The notes beneath the pieces are model-generated. The model saw only the letters and a list, made by a program, of their open reading frames with translations. It did not search any database and was not told the origin of the DNA. Position numbers and translations under genes: made by a program. Below are positions 19,271 to 27,382 of a stretch of 64,000 nucleotides of DNA, one piece after another. Position 1 is the first letter of the stretch; every line of letters starts with the position of its first letter. This DNA is from CAVYWD01 sp963772225 (GTDB taxonomy: Bacteria > Myxococcota > Myxococcia > Myxococcales > UBA5297), in the NCBI GenBank assembly GCA_963772225.1, contig CAVYWD010000002.1, forward strand, positions 2,542,001 through 2,606,000. Direction: 5' to 3'.

Positions 19271-20149
19271 GCTCTCTCCATCTCTGAGGGCACCGCCGTC
19301 TCCCTGGAAAGCCGCGGAGCCCGCCGGCCGGTGGGCGAACGCTCCATCGCGATTTTTCCGCAAGAGCCGCGAATGCGCTCCTCACTTGCCGCAGTTACGT
19401 GACCGGCCGAGCTCTTGTAGGCATCTGCGCCAATATCCCACGCCTCTGTGGGCTCCGGAGGCACGCCACCATGGCGGATTTGAGAGCCCTCAGCGGCATT
19501 CGGGTCAGGAGGTTGGCGGTGACGTCGACGTTTCGGAGCGGCGGCGCGCTGCGGCCGCCTTCGGCGCGGCGCTCCAGCAGGGCGCCTGGCGGTGCCGTGC
19601 CCGAGCCAACTCGGCGTCTTGGCTGAGCTCTCCTGAGCCCTCTCGTGACCCCCGGCCACATTTTGAGCGCCGATGCCCGACGGACGCTTCAGCCCTCATC
19701 GATTCTATTCGTCGGTTTCGAGACCTCGGCACCGACGGGCGGAGTAGTTGCGGTCGCATCGATGGAGTCGAGCCGCGCTGTTGGAACTGGGGCCCGGGCG
19801 CGCGGTGGTCGCGAGAACCGCCGCGGGGATCCGCATCGGCGCGAGGGCTCCAGCTCCAAGTCGCGCCGCCGGAGTGTTCTCGAGCTGCGCGCTCGAGCGA
19901 CGCCGCCGGTAGAAAGCCCGTTCGCGGCTACGTCGAGTGCTGGGAGCTCAGTCCCGCGCGCGGCGGCGATTCACCGGTGCCGCCGCCGGCGTGACCTACC
20001 CTCCCAGAGCGGGCCTTGACTAAACCCCGGTGGCCGATAGAGTCCCCGCGCCGATGCCGTCCGATTTCCTGCATCGGTGATTTGAGCGAACGCGCGCCGG
20101 CCGGGCCCCATCGCCCTGGAGCGCATTCGAGGAAGAGGCAAGCCTCGCC
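19271..20149. other. Long divergent intergenic region, no gene recognised
   Basis: These 879 bases separate the minus-strand GH2 gene from the plus-strand EIIA/Ehr operon. Several open frames exist, but their translations are Arg/Ser-rich, lack family resemblance and have poor start context. The right end holds the candidate promoter at 20016-20043. It could hide an RNA or a decayed gene, but I see no direct support for either. Confidence 0.5.
20016..20043 (+). promoter_or_regulatory. Candidate promoter of the EIIA-Ehr operon
   Basis: TTGACT (20016-20021) and TAGAGT (20038-20043) are separated by 16 bases. Both boxes match sigma-70 consensus reasonably (five of six and four of six). The distance to the ATG at 20150 is about 105 bases. 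Confidence 0.45.
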
Positions 20150-20833
20150 ATGGAATTGAGCGTGCGCGACGTCGCGCGCCTGTTGGACGTCTCGGAAGAT
20201 ACGGTCATCCGCTGGGCCAAGAGCGGTCGGCTCGCGGCGCATCGCTTTGACGACGAGTACCGCTTCAACACGGTCGAGCTGCAGGAGTGTGCCGCCGCGC
20301 TCAACCGACCGCTCCCGCCGGACATCTTCAAGGCCGACTCGAGCTCCTTGCCGAGGCTCTCCGAGGCGCTGGCGCTGGGCGGCGCGCACGCCCGCGTGCC
20401 CGGCGCCACGCGCGACGAGGTCCTGCACGCCGTCGCCCAGCTGCCCGGCATCCCGCCCAAGGTCGACCGCGGCCTGCTCGAAGAGCTGCTCGTCGCGCGC
20501 GAGTCGCTGGCCTCTACCGGCGTCGGCGACGGCATTGCCATCCCGCACCCGCGCGACCCGCTGGTGGTTCGCATCGAGGCGCCCACGGCGCTCCTGGCCT
20601 ACCTCGACCACCCCGTGGACTTCGAGTCCATCGATGGCGCGCCGGTGAAGGTCGTCTTTCTTCTCCTGAGCCCCAGCGTCCGAGCCCACCTCCAGCTCCT
20701 GTCTGCGCTGAGCTTCGCGCTGCACGACGGCGAGTTCCGCGGCCTCGTCCGGGCCCAGGCGGACCTGCCGGCGCTGCTCGCGCGTGCCCGCGCCCTGGAG
20801 TCCGCGCCACCTGTCCCGGGGCACCGGCGATGA
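20150..20833 (+). CDS. HTH-EIIA(Ntr)-like PTS-domain regulator
   Basis: 227 residues. Residues 1-50 are an excisionase/MerR-like DNA-binding helix-turn-helix (MELSVRDVARLLDVSEDTVIRWAKSG). Residues about 67-215 are a PTS EIIA type-2 domain of the nitrogen-PTS kind, with the phosphorylatable H133 in GDGIAIPHPRDPLV. Its start ATG has no strong Shine-Dalgarno besides GAGGAAGAGG further upstream. The stop overlaps the start of the next gene (ATGA at 20830-20833), so it is translationally coupled to the Ehr-like complex. The obvious inference is that phosphorylation state or binding to a target regulates the complex or its operon. No EI, HPr or EIIB/C genes are in the window. Confidence 0.88.
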   Translation: MELSVRDVARLLDVSEDTVIRWAKSGRLAAHRFDDEYRFNTVELQECAAALNRPLPPDIFKADSSSLPRLSEALALGGAHARVPGATRDEVLHAVAQLPGIPPKVDRGLLEELLVARESLASTGVGDGIAIPHPRDPLVVRIEAPTALLAYLDHPVDFESIDGAPVKVVFLLLSPSVRAHLQLLSALSFALHDGEFRGLVRAQADLPALLARARALESAPPVPGHRR

Positions 20834-22824
20834 CGCTCGGCCTCCTCCTCGGCGCGCTCGGCCTCCTGTTCGGCACCGCGCTCACCGCGCTCGTCCTCTG
20901 GCGCTCCGACCGCGCGTCCCTCATCGTCGGCGTCACCGGCTGTGTCGGCGCCTCCGGGCTCTCGCTCGCGGCTGTGGCGGTCTTCCTCTCGGGCGCGAGC
21001 GCCGGGCCCCGGGACTTGCGCTTCTCGTGGCTCGCCTCGCCCATGGGCCAGGGCCACCTGGGCGTCGACGCCCTGAGCGCCTTCTTCATCGCCTCCATCG
21101 CCCTCGTCTCGGGCATCGCCGCCATCTACTCCGCGGGCGTTGCGCCGGCTTCCCCGGGCGCAAGCCGCGCCCCGCAGGCCGCGTTCTTCAATCTCCTCGT
21201 CGCCGGCATGATGCTCGTCGCGCTGGCCCGCGACGCGCTCGTCTTCCTCTACGCCTGGGAGGTGATGACCGCGGCGGCCTTCTTCCTCATCACTGCCGCC
21301 GACGAGCGCGAGGACGTGCGCCGCGCCGGCATCACCTTCCTCATCGCCGGCCACGTGGGGCTCGTCTTCCTGTTGCTCTTGTTCGGCCTCCTCTCGCTGC
21401 AGGCCGGCAGCTTCGACTTCGACGCCATCGCCCGCTCTCCGCTCTCGCGCTCCGTCGCCAGCGCCGCGTTCCTTCTGGCGCTCGGCGGCTTCGGCATGAA
21501 GGCCGGCTTCTGGCCGCTCCATACCTGGCTGCCCGACACCTACCCCGCGGCGCCCAGCCACGTCGCCTCGGTCCTCTCGGGGACCATGAGCAAGCTCGGC
21601 GTCTACGGTCTCTTGCGCACCGTCGCCCTCGTCGGCGGCGACGTGCCCTGGTGGTGGGGCGCGCTGCTCATCGCGGTCGGCATCGCCTCCGGGCTCACCG
21701 GCGTCCTCCACGCGCTGGCGCAGAGGGACTTGAAGCGCCTGCTCGCCTACTCCTCGGTGGAGAACCTGGGCATCATCGCGCTGGGCCTGGGCCTGGGGCT
21801 CCTGGGCCTCAGCTACGGCGAGCGGCCGCTCGCCTTCCTGGGCTTCGCGGGCGCGCTGCTGCACGTCCTCAACCACGGCCTCTTCAAGGGACTGCTGTTC
21901 CAGGGCGCGGGCAGCGTGGAGCAAGGCGCCGGCGCCCGCGAGCTCGACCAGCTCGGCGGGCTGCTCAAGACCATGCCCGACACCGGGCGGCTCTTCCTAG
22001 TCGGCGCGCTCGCCATCTCCGGGCTGCCGCCGCTGAACGGCTTCGCGAGCGAGTACCTCATCTACTTCAGCGCCTTCAAGGAGAGCGCGGCGCTGCCGCC
22101 GCAGGGCTCCATCTTCACCATCGGCGCGCTGGTCTCGCTGGCGCTCATCGGCGGGCTCGCCGCCGCAGCGTTCCTGCGCGCCTTCGGCATCGCGTTCTTG
22201 GGCGCGCCGCGGACCGACCTGGTCCAGCGCGCCCGCGAGCCGGGCGGCCCCATGCTCGCGGCCATGGCTGTCGGAGCGGCGCTGTGCCTCGTCATCGGAC
22301 TCTACCCCGACGCGGCGCTCGCGCTGGTGCGCGCCCCGGCCGCCTCGCTCGCCGGCCTCTCGCCCGGGTCCGCGGACGTCGGCCAGGGGCTCTTCGCGGT
22401 CGCGCGCGGCTCGGCCATCCTGCTCGGGCTCATCCTCGCGGTCGCGCTCCTGCGGCGCCTGCTGCTGCGCGGGCACGAGGTGACCTCCGGGCCGACCTGG
22501 GGCTGCGGCTATCCCTCGGGGACTGCGCGCATCCAGTACACCGCCGCGTCGTTCTCGCAGCCGACGCTGGCCCCGTTCGCGCTGCTTTTGCCTCCGCGGC
22601 TGGTCAAGCTCGAGCGGCCCCAGGGCTACTTCCCCACCTCGGCGAGCGCCGAAGAGGAGCTGGGCGACATCGCTGGTGAGCGGGTCCTGATCCCGGCCGC
22701 GCGCCGCCTCACCCATGCGCTGGGGAGCCTGAGGGTCATCCAGCAGGGCCGCGTGCAGCTCTACCTGGTCTACGTCTTCGCGACGCTCGTGGCCCTGCTG
22801 GTCTGGCAGCTCGCAGGCTGGTGA
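20830..22824 (+). CDS. HyfB/NuoL-like proton-conducting membrane subunit of the Ehr-like complex
   Basis: 664 residues, about the length of HyfB/HycC. It starts with the ATG overlapping the EIIA stop. It is a polytopic antiporter-like (Mrp/NuoL/M) subunit: the glutamate of TM5 is in LYAWEVMTAAAFFLI, and the broken-helix region has HTWLPDTYPAAPSHVASVLSG and SKLGVYGLLR. The RDLKRLLAYSSVENLG segment is typical of the family, as is NHGLFKGLLFQGAGSV with its lysine. It would translocate protons or sodium ions across the cytoplasmic membrane. The C-terminal part (TWGCGYPSGTARIQYTAASF) is characteristic of HyfB rather than NuoL. Confidence 0.92.
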   Translation: MTLGLLLGALGLLFGTALTALVLWRSDRASLIVGVTGCVGASGLSLAAVAVFLSGASAGPRDLRFSWLASPMGQGHLGVDALSAFFIASIALVSGIAAIYSAGVAPASPGASRAPQAAFFNLLVAGMMLVALARDALVFLYAWEVMTAAAFFLITAADEREDVRRAGITFLIAGHVGLVFLLLLFGLLSLQAGSFDFDAIARSPLSRSVASAAFLLALGGFGMKAGFWPLHTWLPDTYPAAPSHVASVLSGTMSKLGVYGLLRTVALVGGDVPWWWGALLIAVGIASGLTGVLHALAQRDLKRLLAYSSVENLGIIALGLGLGLLGLSYGERPLAFLGFAGALLHVLNHGLFKGLLFQGAGSVEQGAGARELDQLGGLLKTMPDTGRLFLVGALAISGLPPLNGFASEYLIYFSAFKESAALPPQGSIFTIGALVSLALIGGLAAAAFLRAFGIAFLGAPRTDLVQRAREPGGPMLAAMAVGAALCLVIGLYPDAALALVRAPAASLAGLSPGSADVGQGLFAVARGSAILLGLILAVALLRRLLLRGHEVTSGPTWGCGYPSGTARIQYTAASFSQPTLAPFALLLPPRLVKLERPQGYFPTSASAEEELGDIAGERVLIPAARRLTHALGSLRVIQQGRVQLYLVYVFATLVALLVWQLAGW

Positions 22825-22829
22825 CGCCC

Positions 22830-23753
22830 ATGACTATCGTCCACGCCATCGTCCATATCGCCCTGCTGCTCGCTTTCCCGCCGCTGCTCCTGGGCGTCAT
22901 CAACAAGGTGAAGGCGTTCTTCGCCGGGCGCCAGGGCCCGCCGCTCCTGCAGGCCTACTTCGATTTGTTCAAGCTCGTGCGCAAGGGAGCGGTCTACAGC
23001 CGGACCACGAGCTGGGTCTTTCGCGCCGGGCCCGTCGTCTCGCTCGCGAGCGCGCTGATGGCGGGGCTCCTGGTGCCGCTCTTGGGCGACGCGCCGCTCG
23101 CGTTCTCGGGCGACGTCGTCCTCTTCGCCTACGCGCTGGGCCTGGGCCGCTTCTTCACCATGGCGGCGGCGCTCGACACGGGCTCCCCGTTCGAGGGCAT
23201 GGGCGCGAGTCGGGAGGCGACCTTCTCGGCGCTCAGCGAGCCGGTTCTGTTCTTCGCCCTGGCCATCCTGTGCATCCCCGCCCGCGCCTTCTCGTTCTCG
23301 GCGGCCTTCGGCGCGCTCCCGTGGCAGGACTGGGGGGCGGCGCACCCGGTCTACTTCATCGCCGCCGTGGCGCTGTTCGTGGTGCTGCTCTCCGAGAACT
23401 CGCGCATCCCCATCGACGACCCGAACACCCACCTCGAGCTGACGATGATCCACGAGGTCATGGTGCTCGACCACTCCGGGCCGGACTTCGCCCTCATCCT
23501 CTACGGCGCGTCGGTGAAGCTCTTCGCGCTGGGGGCGCTGCTCGTGCAGCTGGCGCTGCCGGCGGCGTCGCTGGGCGGCCCGTGGGGCGCGCTCTTGCTC
23601 GTCGCCGGGGAGCTCCTCGTTGCGGCGCTCATCGGCCTCGTCGAGTCGGGCATGGCGCGGCTGCGGCTCTTGCGCGTGCCCCAGTTCCTCATCGGCGCCT
23701 CGGTGCTGGCCGCGGTGGGCGTCGCCATCCTGCTCTACCGAGGTGCGCCGTGA
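22830..23753 (+). CDS. HyfC/HycD/NuoH-like membrane subunit of the Ehr-like complex
   Basis: 307 residues from the ATG at 22830; a GTG at 22821 overlapping the previous stop (GTGA) is an alternative. The NuoH family fold is evident: N-terminal PPLLLGVINKVKAFFAGRQGPPLLQAYFDLFKL, an amphipathic helix that contacts the quinone or electron module. The acidic cytoplasmic loop is LSENSRIPIDDPNTHLELTMIHE, with about eight transmembrane segments in all. It links the peripheral redox arm to the ion-pumping arm. It lies in the middle of the overlapping gene cluster, and its stop overlaps the GTG start of the next gene. Confidence 0.92.
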   Translation: MTIVHAIVHIALLLAFPPLLLGVINKVKAFFAGRQGPPLLQAYFDLFKLVRKGAVYSRTTSWVFRAGPVVSLASALMAGLLVPLLGDAPLAFSGDVVLFAYALGLGRFFTMAAALDTGSPFEGMGASREATFSALSEPVLFFALAILCIPARAFSFSAAFGALPWQDWGAAHPVYFIAAVALFVVLLSENSRIPIDDPNTHLELTMIHEVMVLDHSGPDFALILYGASVKLFALGALLVQLALPAASLGGPWGALLLVAGELLVAALIGLVESGMARLRLLRVPQFLIGASVLAAVGVAILLYRGAP

Positions 23754-24403
23754 CGAGCTACGCGGACCTCATCCTGCTCGCGGTACTGCTCATCAACCTC
23801 TACATCCTGGCGAGCGGCCGGCTCGCCTCGGCGGTGAAGGCGGTGGCGCTGCAGGGCGGGGCGCTGGCGCTCCTGCCCCCGTCGTTCGCCTCCCACGCCT
23901 CCTGGGACTTCTTGGCGCACGTCGGGCTGCTCACGCTGGGGACGCTGGTGCTCAAGGCGGCCCTCATTCCCTATCTGCTCATGCGCGCCATGCGCGAGGC
24001 GAACGTGCGGCGCGAGGTGGAGCCGTTCGTCACCCAGCATGTCTCGGTGCTGTTGGGCGCATTTCTGTGCGGCCTCTCATTCTGGATGGGGAGCCTGCTC
24101 AAGCTCCCGCGCCCGGCGCCGTCCACCATGGTGGTGCCGGTGGCGCTGGCCACGCTGCTCATCGGCTTCCTGGTGGTGGTCTCGCGCAAGAAGGCCATCA
24201 CCCAGGTCATCGGCTACCTGATGCTCGAGAACGGCATCTTCATCTTCGGCCAATGCCTGGCCCACGAGATGCCGTTCGTGGTGGAGCTGGGCATCCTTCT
24301 CGACGTCCTGGTGGGCGTCTTCGTGATGGGCATCGCCATCAACCACATCAGCCGCGAGTTCGACGACATCGACACCGACGCGCTGACGACCCTGAAGGAC
24401 TAG
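23750..24403 (+). CDS. HyfE-like membrane subunit (NuoK-related) of the Ehr-like complex
   Basis: 217 residues. The GTG at 23750 overlaps the preceding TGA (GTGA). There are about six hydrophobic segments; the central part ITQVIGYLMLENGIFIFG and FVVELGILLDVLVGVFVMGIAINHI is the HyfE signature, including membrane-embedded glutamates as in NuoK. It probably contributes to the ion path between the NuoH-like and antiporter-like subunits. It ends 7 bases before the next gene. A separate HyfD-like gene is absent, unlike in the E. coli hyf operon. Confidence 0.9.
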   Translation: MTSYADLILLAVLLINLYILASGRLASAVKAVALQGGALALLPPSFASHASWDFLAHVGLLTLGTLVLKAALIPYLLMRAMREANVRREVEPFVTQHVSVLLGAFLCGLSFWMGSLLKLPRPAPSTMVVPVALATLLIGFLVVVSRKKAITQVIGYLMLENGIFIFGQCLAHEMPFVVELGILLDVLVGVFVMGIAINHISREFDDIDTDALTTLKD

Positions 24404-24410
24404 CTCTCCG

Positions 24411-25838
24411 ATGATTCTGGGCGCGCTCATCCTGGTCCCTGCGGCCGCCGGCGGCGCGGCACTCTTCAGCCGCAACGCGCGCGCGCAGATGCTCGCGCTG
24501 CTCACCGTCGCGTCGCTGCACCTTTGCGCCACGGCGTCGCTCTGGGTTTTCCCGCCCAGCCGCATGGGCCGCTTCCTGGCGCTCGACGCGCTGGGGCTGC
24601 TCTTCCTCACTTTGACGAGCGGCCTCTTCTTCGCGGCCTCGCTCTACTCGGTGGCCTACCTGCGCGGCGAGACGCACGACGAGCCCGCGGCACTGCACCG
24701 CTTCGTGCCCTTCCTGCTGCTCTTCCTCGCGTCCATGACCGTCGTCGTCTCGACCCAGCACCTGGCGCTCATGTGGGCCGCGGTGGAGGCGACGACGCTC
24801 GCCAGCGCGCCGCTCATCTACTTCTACCGGCGGCGGCCTGCGCTGGAGGCGGCGTGGAAGTACCTGCTCATCTGCTCGGTGGGTATCGCGCTGGCGCTGC
24901 TCGGCGTGTTCTTCCTGGGCATCGCGGCGTCGGCGGCCCGGGAGATCCCCACCCTCGAGCTCTCGGCGCTGACCCGGGCGGGGCACGAGCTCGCGCACCC
25001 GTGGCTGCGCGCGGCCTTCGTCCTGGCGCTGGTGGGCTACGGCACGAAGATGGGGCTCGCGCCCATGCACACCTGGCTGCCCGACGCGCACAGCCAGGCG
25101 CCGTCGCCGGTGTCGGCGCTCTTGTCGGGCGCGCTGCTCAACTGCGCGTTCCTGGGCATTTTGCGCTTCTACCAGGTGTGCTCGGCGGCGGGCGAAGCGA
25201 AGTTCGCGCAAGGCCTGCTCGTCACACTGGGCTTCGCCTCGCTCGCGGTGGCGGCGGCGTTCATCGTGGGCCAGAAGGATTACAAGCGGCTGCTCGCCTA
25301 CTCCTCGGTGGAGAACATGGGCGTCATGGCCACCGGCGTGGGCCTGGGCGGCGGGGCGACCTACGGCGCCATGCTCCACGCGGTGAACCACTCCTTCGCC
25401 AAGGCGAGCCTCTTCTTCCTGGCGGGCAACGTGCTGCGCGCCTACGGCAGCACCCGCGCGAGCGACGTGAAGGGGGCGGCCCGGCGCATTCCCTGGAGCG
25501 CGGCGCTCTTGCTCGCGGCGCTCCTGGCCATCGGCGGCTCGCCGCCGTTCGGCGCGTTCATGAGCGAGTTCCTCATTTTCCGCTGGGCGCTGGCGACGAA
25601 CCTGGCCCTCGCGGTGCTCTTCGCCAGCTTGCTCGCGGTGGCGTTTCTGGGGATGGCGGGCGTGCTCCTGCCCATGACCCAGGGCGCGCTGCCCCAGGGC
25701 GCGAAGAGCGCGCCCGAGCACGTCCTCTCGGTGGTGCCGCCGGCGGCGCTCTTGGCGGGCGTCCTGATGCTCGGGCTCTACGTGCCGCCGTTCCTGTCGA
25801 AGCTCTTGCACGACGCCTCGGCGCTGCTCGGAGGCTGA
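24411..25838 (+). CDS. HyfF/NuoN-M-like antiporter subunit of the Ehr-like complex
   Basis: 475 residues with about 14 hydrophobic segments. The conserved TM5 glutamate is in LMWAAVEATTLASAPLI and the TM7 lysine in YGTKMGLAPMHTWLPDAH. QKDYKRLLAYSSVENMGVM and HAVNHSFAKASLFFLAG carry the further lysine and histidine of the ion channel. It is the second antiporter-type subunit of the complex, so together with the HyfB-like protein it provides two ion half-channels. It lies between the HyfE-like subunit and the large redox subunit. Confidence 0.92.
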   Translation: MILGALILVPAAAGGAALFSRNARAQMLALLTVASLHLCATASLWVFPPSRMGRFLALDALGLLFLTLTSGLFFAASLYSVAYLRGETHDEPAALHRFVPFLLLFLASMTVVVSTQHLALMWAAVEATTLASAPLIYFYRRRPALEAAWKYLLICSVGIALALLGVFFLGIAASAAREIPTLELSALTRAGHELAHPWLRAAFVLALVGYGTKMGLAPMHTWLPDAHSQAPSPVSALLSGALLNCAFLGILRFYQVCSAAGEAKFAQGLLVTLGFASLAVAAAFIVGQKDYKRLLAYSSVENMGVMATGVGLGGGATYGAMLHAVNHSFAKASLFFLAGNVLRAYGSTRASDVKGAARRIPWSAALLLAALLAIGGSPPFGAFMSEFLIFRWALATNLALAVLFASLLAVAFLGMAGVLLPMTQGALPQGAKSAPEHVLSVVPPAALLAGVLMLGLYVPPFLSKLLHDASALLGG

Positions 25839-25848
25839 CGAGAAGCCG

Positions 25849-27381
25849 ATGACGACCTCCCCCATGGCAAGCGCTCCACCCCCCCCTGCCCGCGCCCTGC
25901 GCGGCGCCGTCACCGCGAACGTCGACGCGGTGAAGCTCGCGGACGTGCCGCTGTTGAGCCCCCCGGAGCTGCGAGACTTGTGCCTGCGCGAGTGCCGGTC
26001 GGGCGCGCGGATCTCGGCGTATTTCGCCTCCGCCGGCGGCGCGGAGCTGTTCCTGGCGCTGGCCCGCGACGCCGAGAACCAGCTCGTGCTGGCGCGGGCG
26101 AGCCTCGACGGCTCGAAGAGCTTCCCGTCGCTCACCGAGGTGCTGCCGCAGGCGCAGGCGTTCGAGCGGGAGATCTTCGAGCTCCACGGCCTCACTCCCG
26201 AAGGCCACCCCTGGCTCAAGCCGCTGCGGCGCCACCGCGAGCTGGAGCCGGATTCGGAGCGTCGGGCCCCGCCGCACCCGTTCTTTCGCGTGGAGGGCAA
26301 GGGCGTGCACGAGGTGGCCGTCGGCCCGGTGCACGCCGGCATCATCGAGCCGGGGCACTTCCGCTTTCAGTGCCAGGGCGAGTTGGTTCACAGTTTGGAA
26401 ATCCAGCTCGGCTACCAGCACCGCGGCGCCGAGGCCATGCTGCTCCAGAGCCCACTGGCGCGGCGGCTGGTCATCGCCGAAACCCTGGCTGGGGACACTT
26501 CCGTCGGCCACGGCTTGGCCTACGTGCGCGCGCTCGAGGGCCTGAGCGGGGTCGAGGCGCCGCTGCGCGCGCAGGTCATCCGCGGGCTCGCCTTGGAGCT
26601 GGAGCGCCTGGCCAACCACGTGGGCGACCTGGGCGCGCTCTGCAACGACGTGGGCTACCTGCCCGCGTCCGCCTATTTCGGGCGGCTGCGCGGCGAGTTC
26701 TTGAACCTGACGCTCGAGCTATGCGGCAACCGCTTCGGTCGCGGGCTCCTCAAGCTTGGCGGCGTCCGGCTCGATTTCCCGGAGGAGAAGAAGGGCGAGC
26801 TGCTCCAGCGCCTCGAGCGCGCCGAACGCGAGTCGAAGGCCACCGCCGCGATGATGTTCGACTCGCCATCGGTCCTCGCCCGCTTCGAGAAGACCGGGGC
26901 GCTCACCGAGAAGCAGGCGGACGACCTGGGCCTGGTCGGCCCGGCCGCGCGCGCCTGTGGCCTCAACCGCGACGTGCGCCAGGACCATCCGCAGGGCATT
27001 TATCGATACGCGCACATCCCCGTCGCGCGGTCGGACTCCGGGGACGTGTTCGCCCGGGCGCAGGTGCGGTGGATTGAGATCGAGCGGTCTATCGTCTTTC
27101 TCCGCGAGCAGATTTCCGAGATCCAGCCCGGCTCGGCCGCCCGGCCGGTGGGGTCGCTCGCGCCGGATTCCGTCTCGGTGTCGCTCGTCGAGGGCTGGCG
27201 CGGCGAGGTGGCCCACGTCGCCATCACCGACGGCCAGGGGGAGCTGCGCGACTACAAGGTCGTGGACCCGAGCTTCCACAATTGGTTCGGCCTGGCCATG
27301 GCGCTGCGCGAGAATCCCATTTCCGATTTCCCGCTCTGCAACAAGAGCTTCAATTTGAGCTATTGCGGACACGATTTGTGA
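25849..27381 (+). CDS. NuoCD/HyfG-like large subunit lacking [NiFe] ligands (Ehr-like)
   Basis: 510 residues. Residues about 30-150 are a NuoC-like domain (EVLPQAQAFEREIFELHGL) and about 160-510 the NuoD/hydrogenase-large-subunit fold (LEIQLGYQHRGAEAML). Group 4 [NiFe] hydrogenases have CGxC right after an ER-I segment; here the aligned place reads ETLAGDTSVGH, with A214 and T217 where the cysteines should be. At the C-terminus the DPCxxC motif is replaced by DFPLCNKSFNLSYCGHDL, whose two cysteines (497, 506) have the wrong spacing. Nickel binding is therefore very unlikely. Such proteins define Ehr (energy-converting hydrogenase-related) complexes, whose substrate is unknown. Confidence 0.9.
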   Translation: MTTSPMASAPPPPARALRGAVTANVDAVKLADVPLLSPPELRDLCLRECRSGARISAYFASAGGAELFLALARDAENQLVLARASLDGSKSFPSLTEVLPQAQAFEREIFELHGLTPEGHPWLKPLRRHRELEPDSERRAPPHPFFRVEGKGVHEVAVGPVHAGIIEPGHFRFQCQGELVHSLEIQLGYQHRGAEAMLLQSPLARRLVIAETLAGDTSVGHGLAYVRALEGLSGVEAPLRAQVIRGLALELERLANHVGDLGALCNDVGYLPASAYFGRLRGEFLNLTLELCGNRFGRGLLKLGGVRLDFPEEKKGELLQRLERAERESKATAAMMFDSPSVLARFEKTGALTEKQADDLGLVGPAARACGLNRDVRQDHPQGIYRYAHIPVARSDSGDVFARAQVRWIEIERSIVFLREQISEIQPGSAARPVGSLAPDSVSVSLVEGWRGEVAHVAITDGQGELRDYKVVDPSFHNWFGLAMALRENPISDFPLCNKSFNLSYCGHDL

Positions 27382-27382
27382 A

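Noticed and set aside
19645..20019. A 124-codon frame upstream of the EIIA gene
   Set aside because: Arg/Ser-rich composition, no RBS and no recognisable motif.
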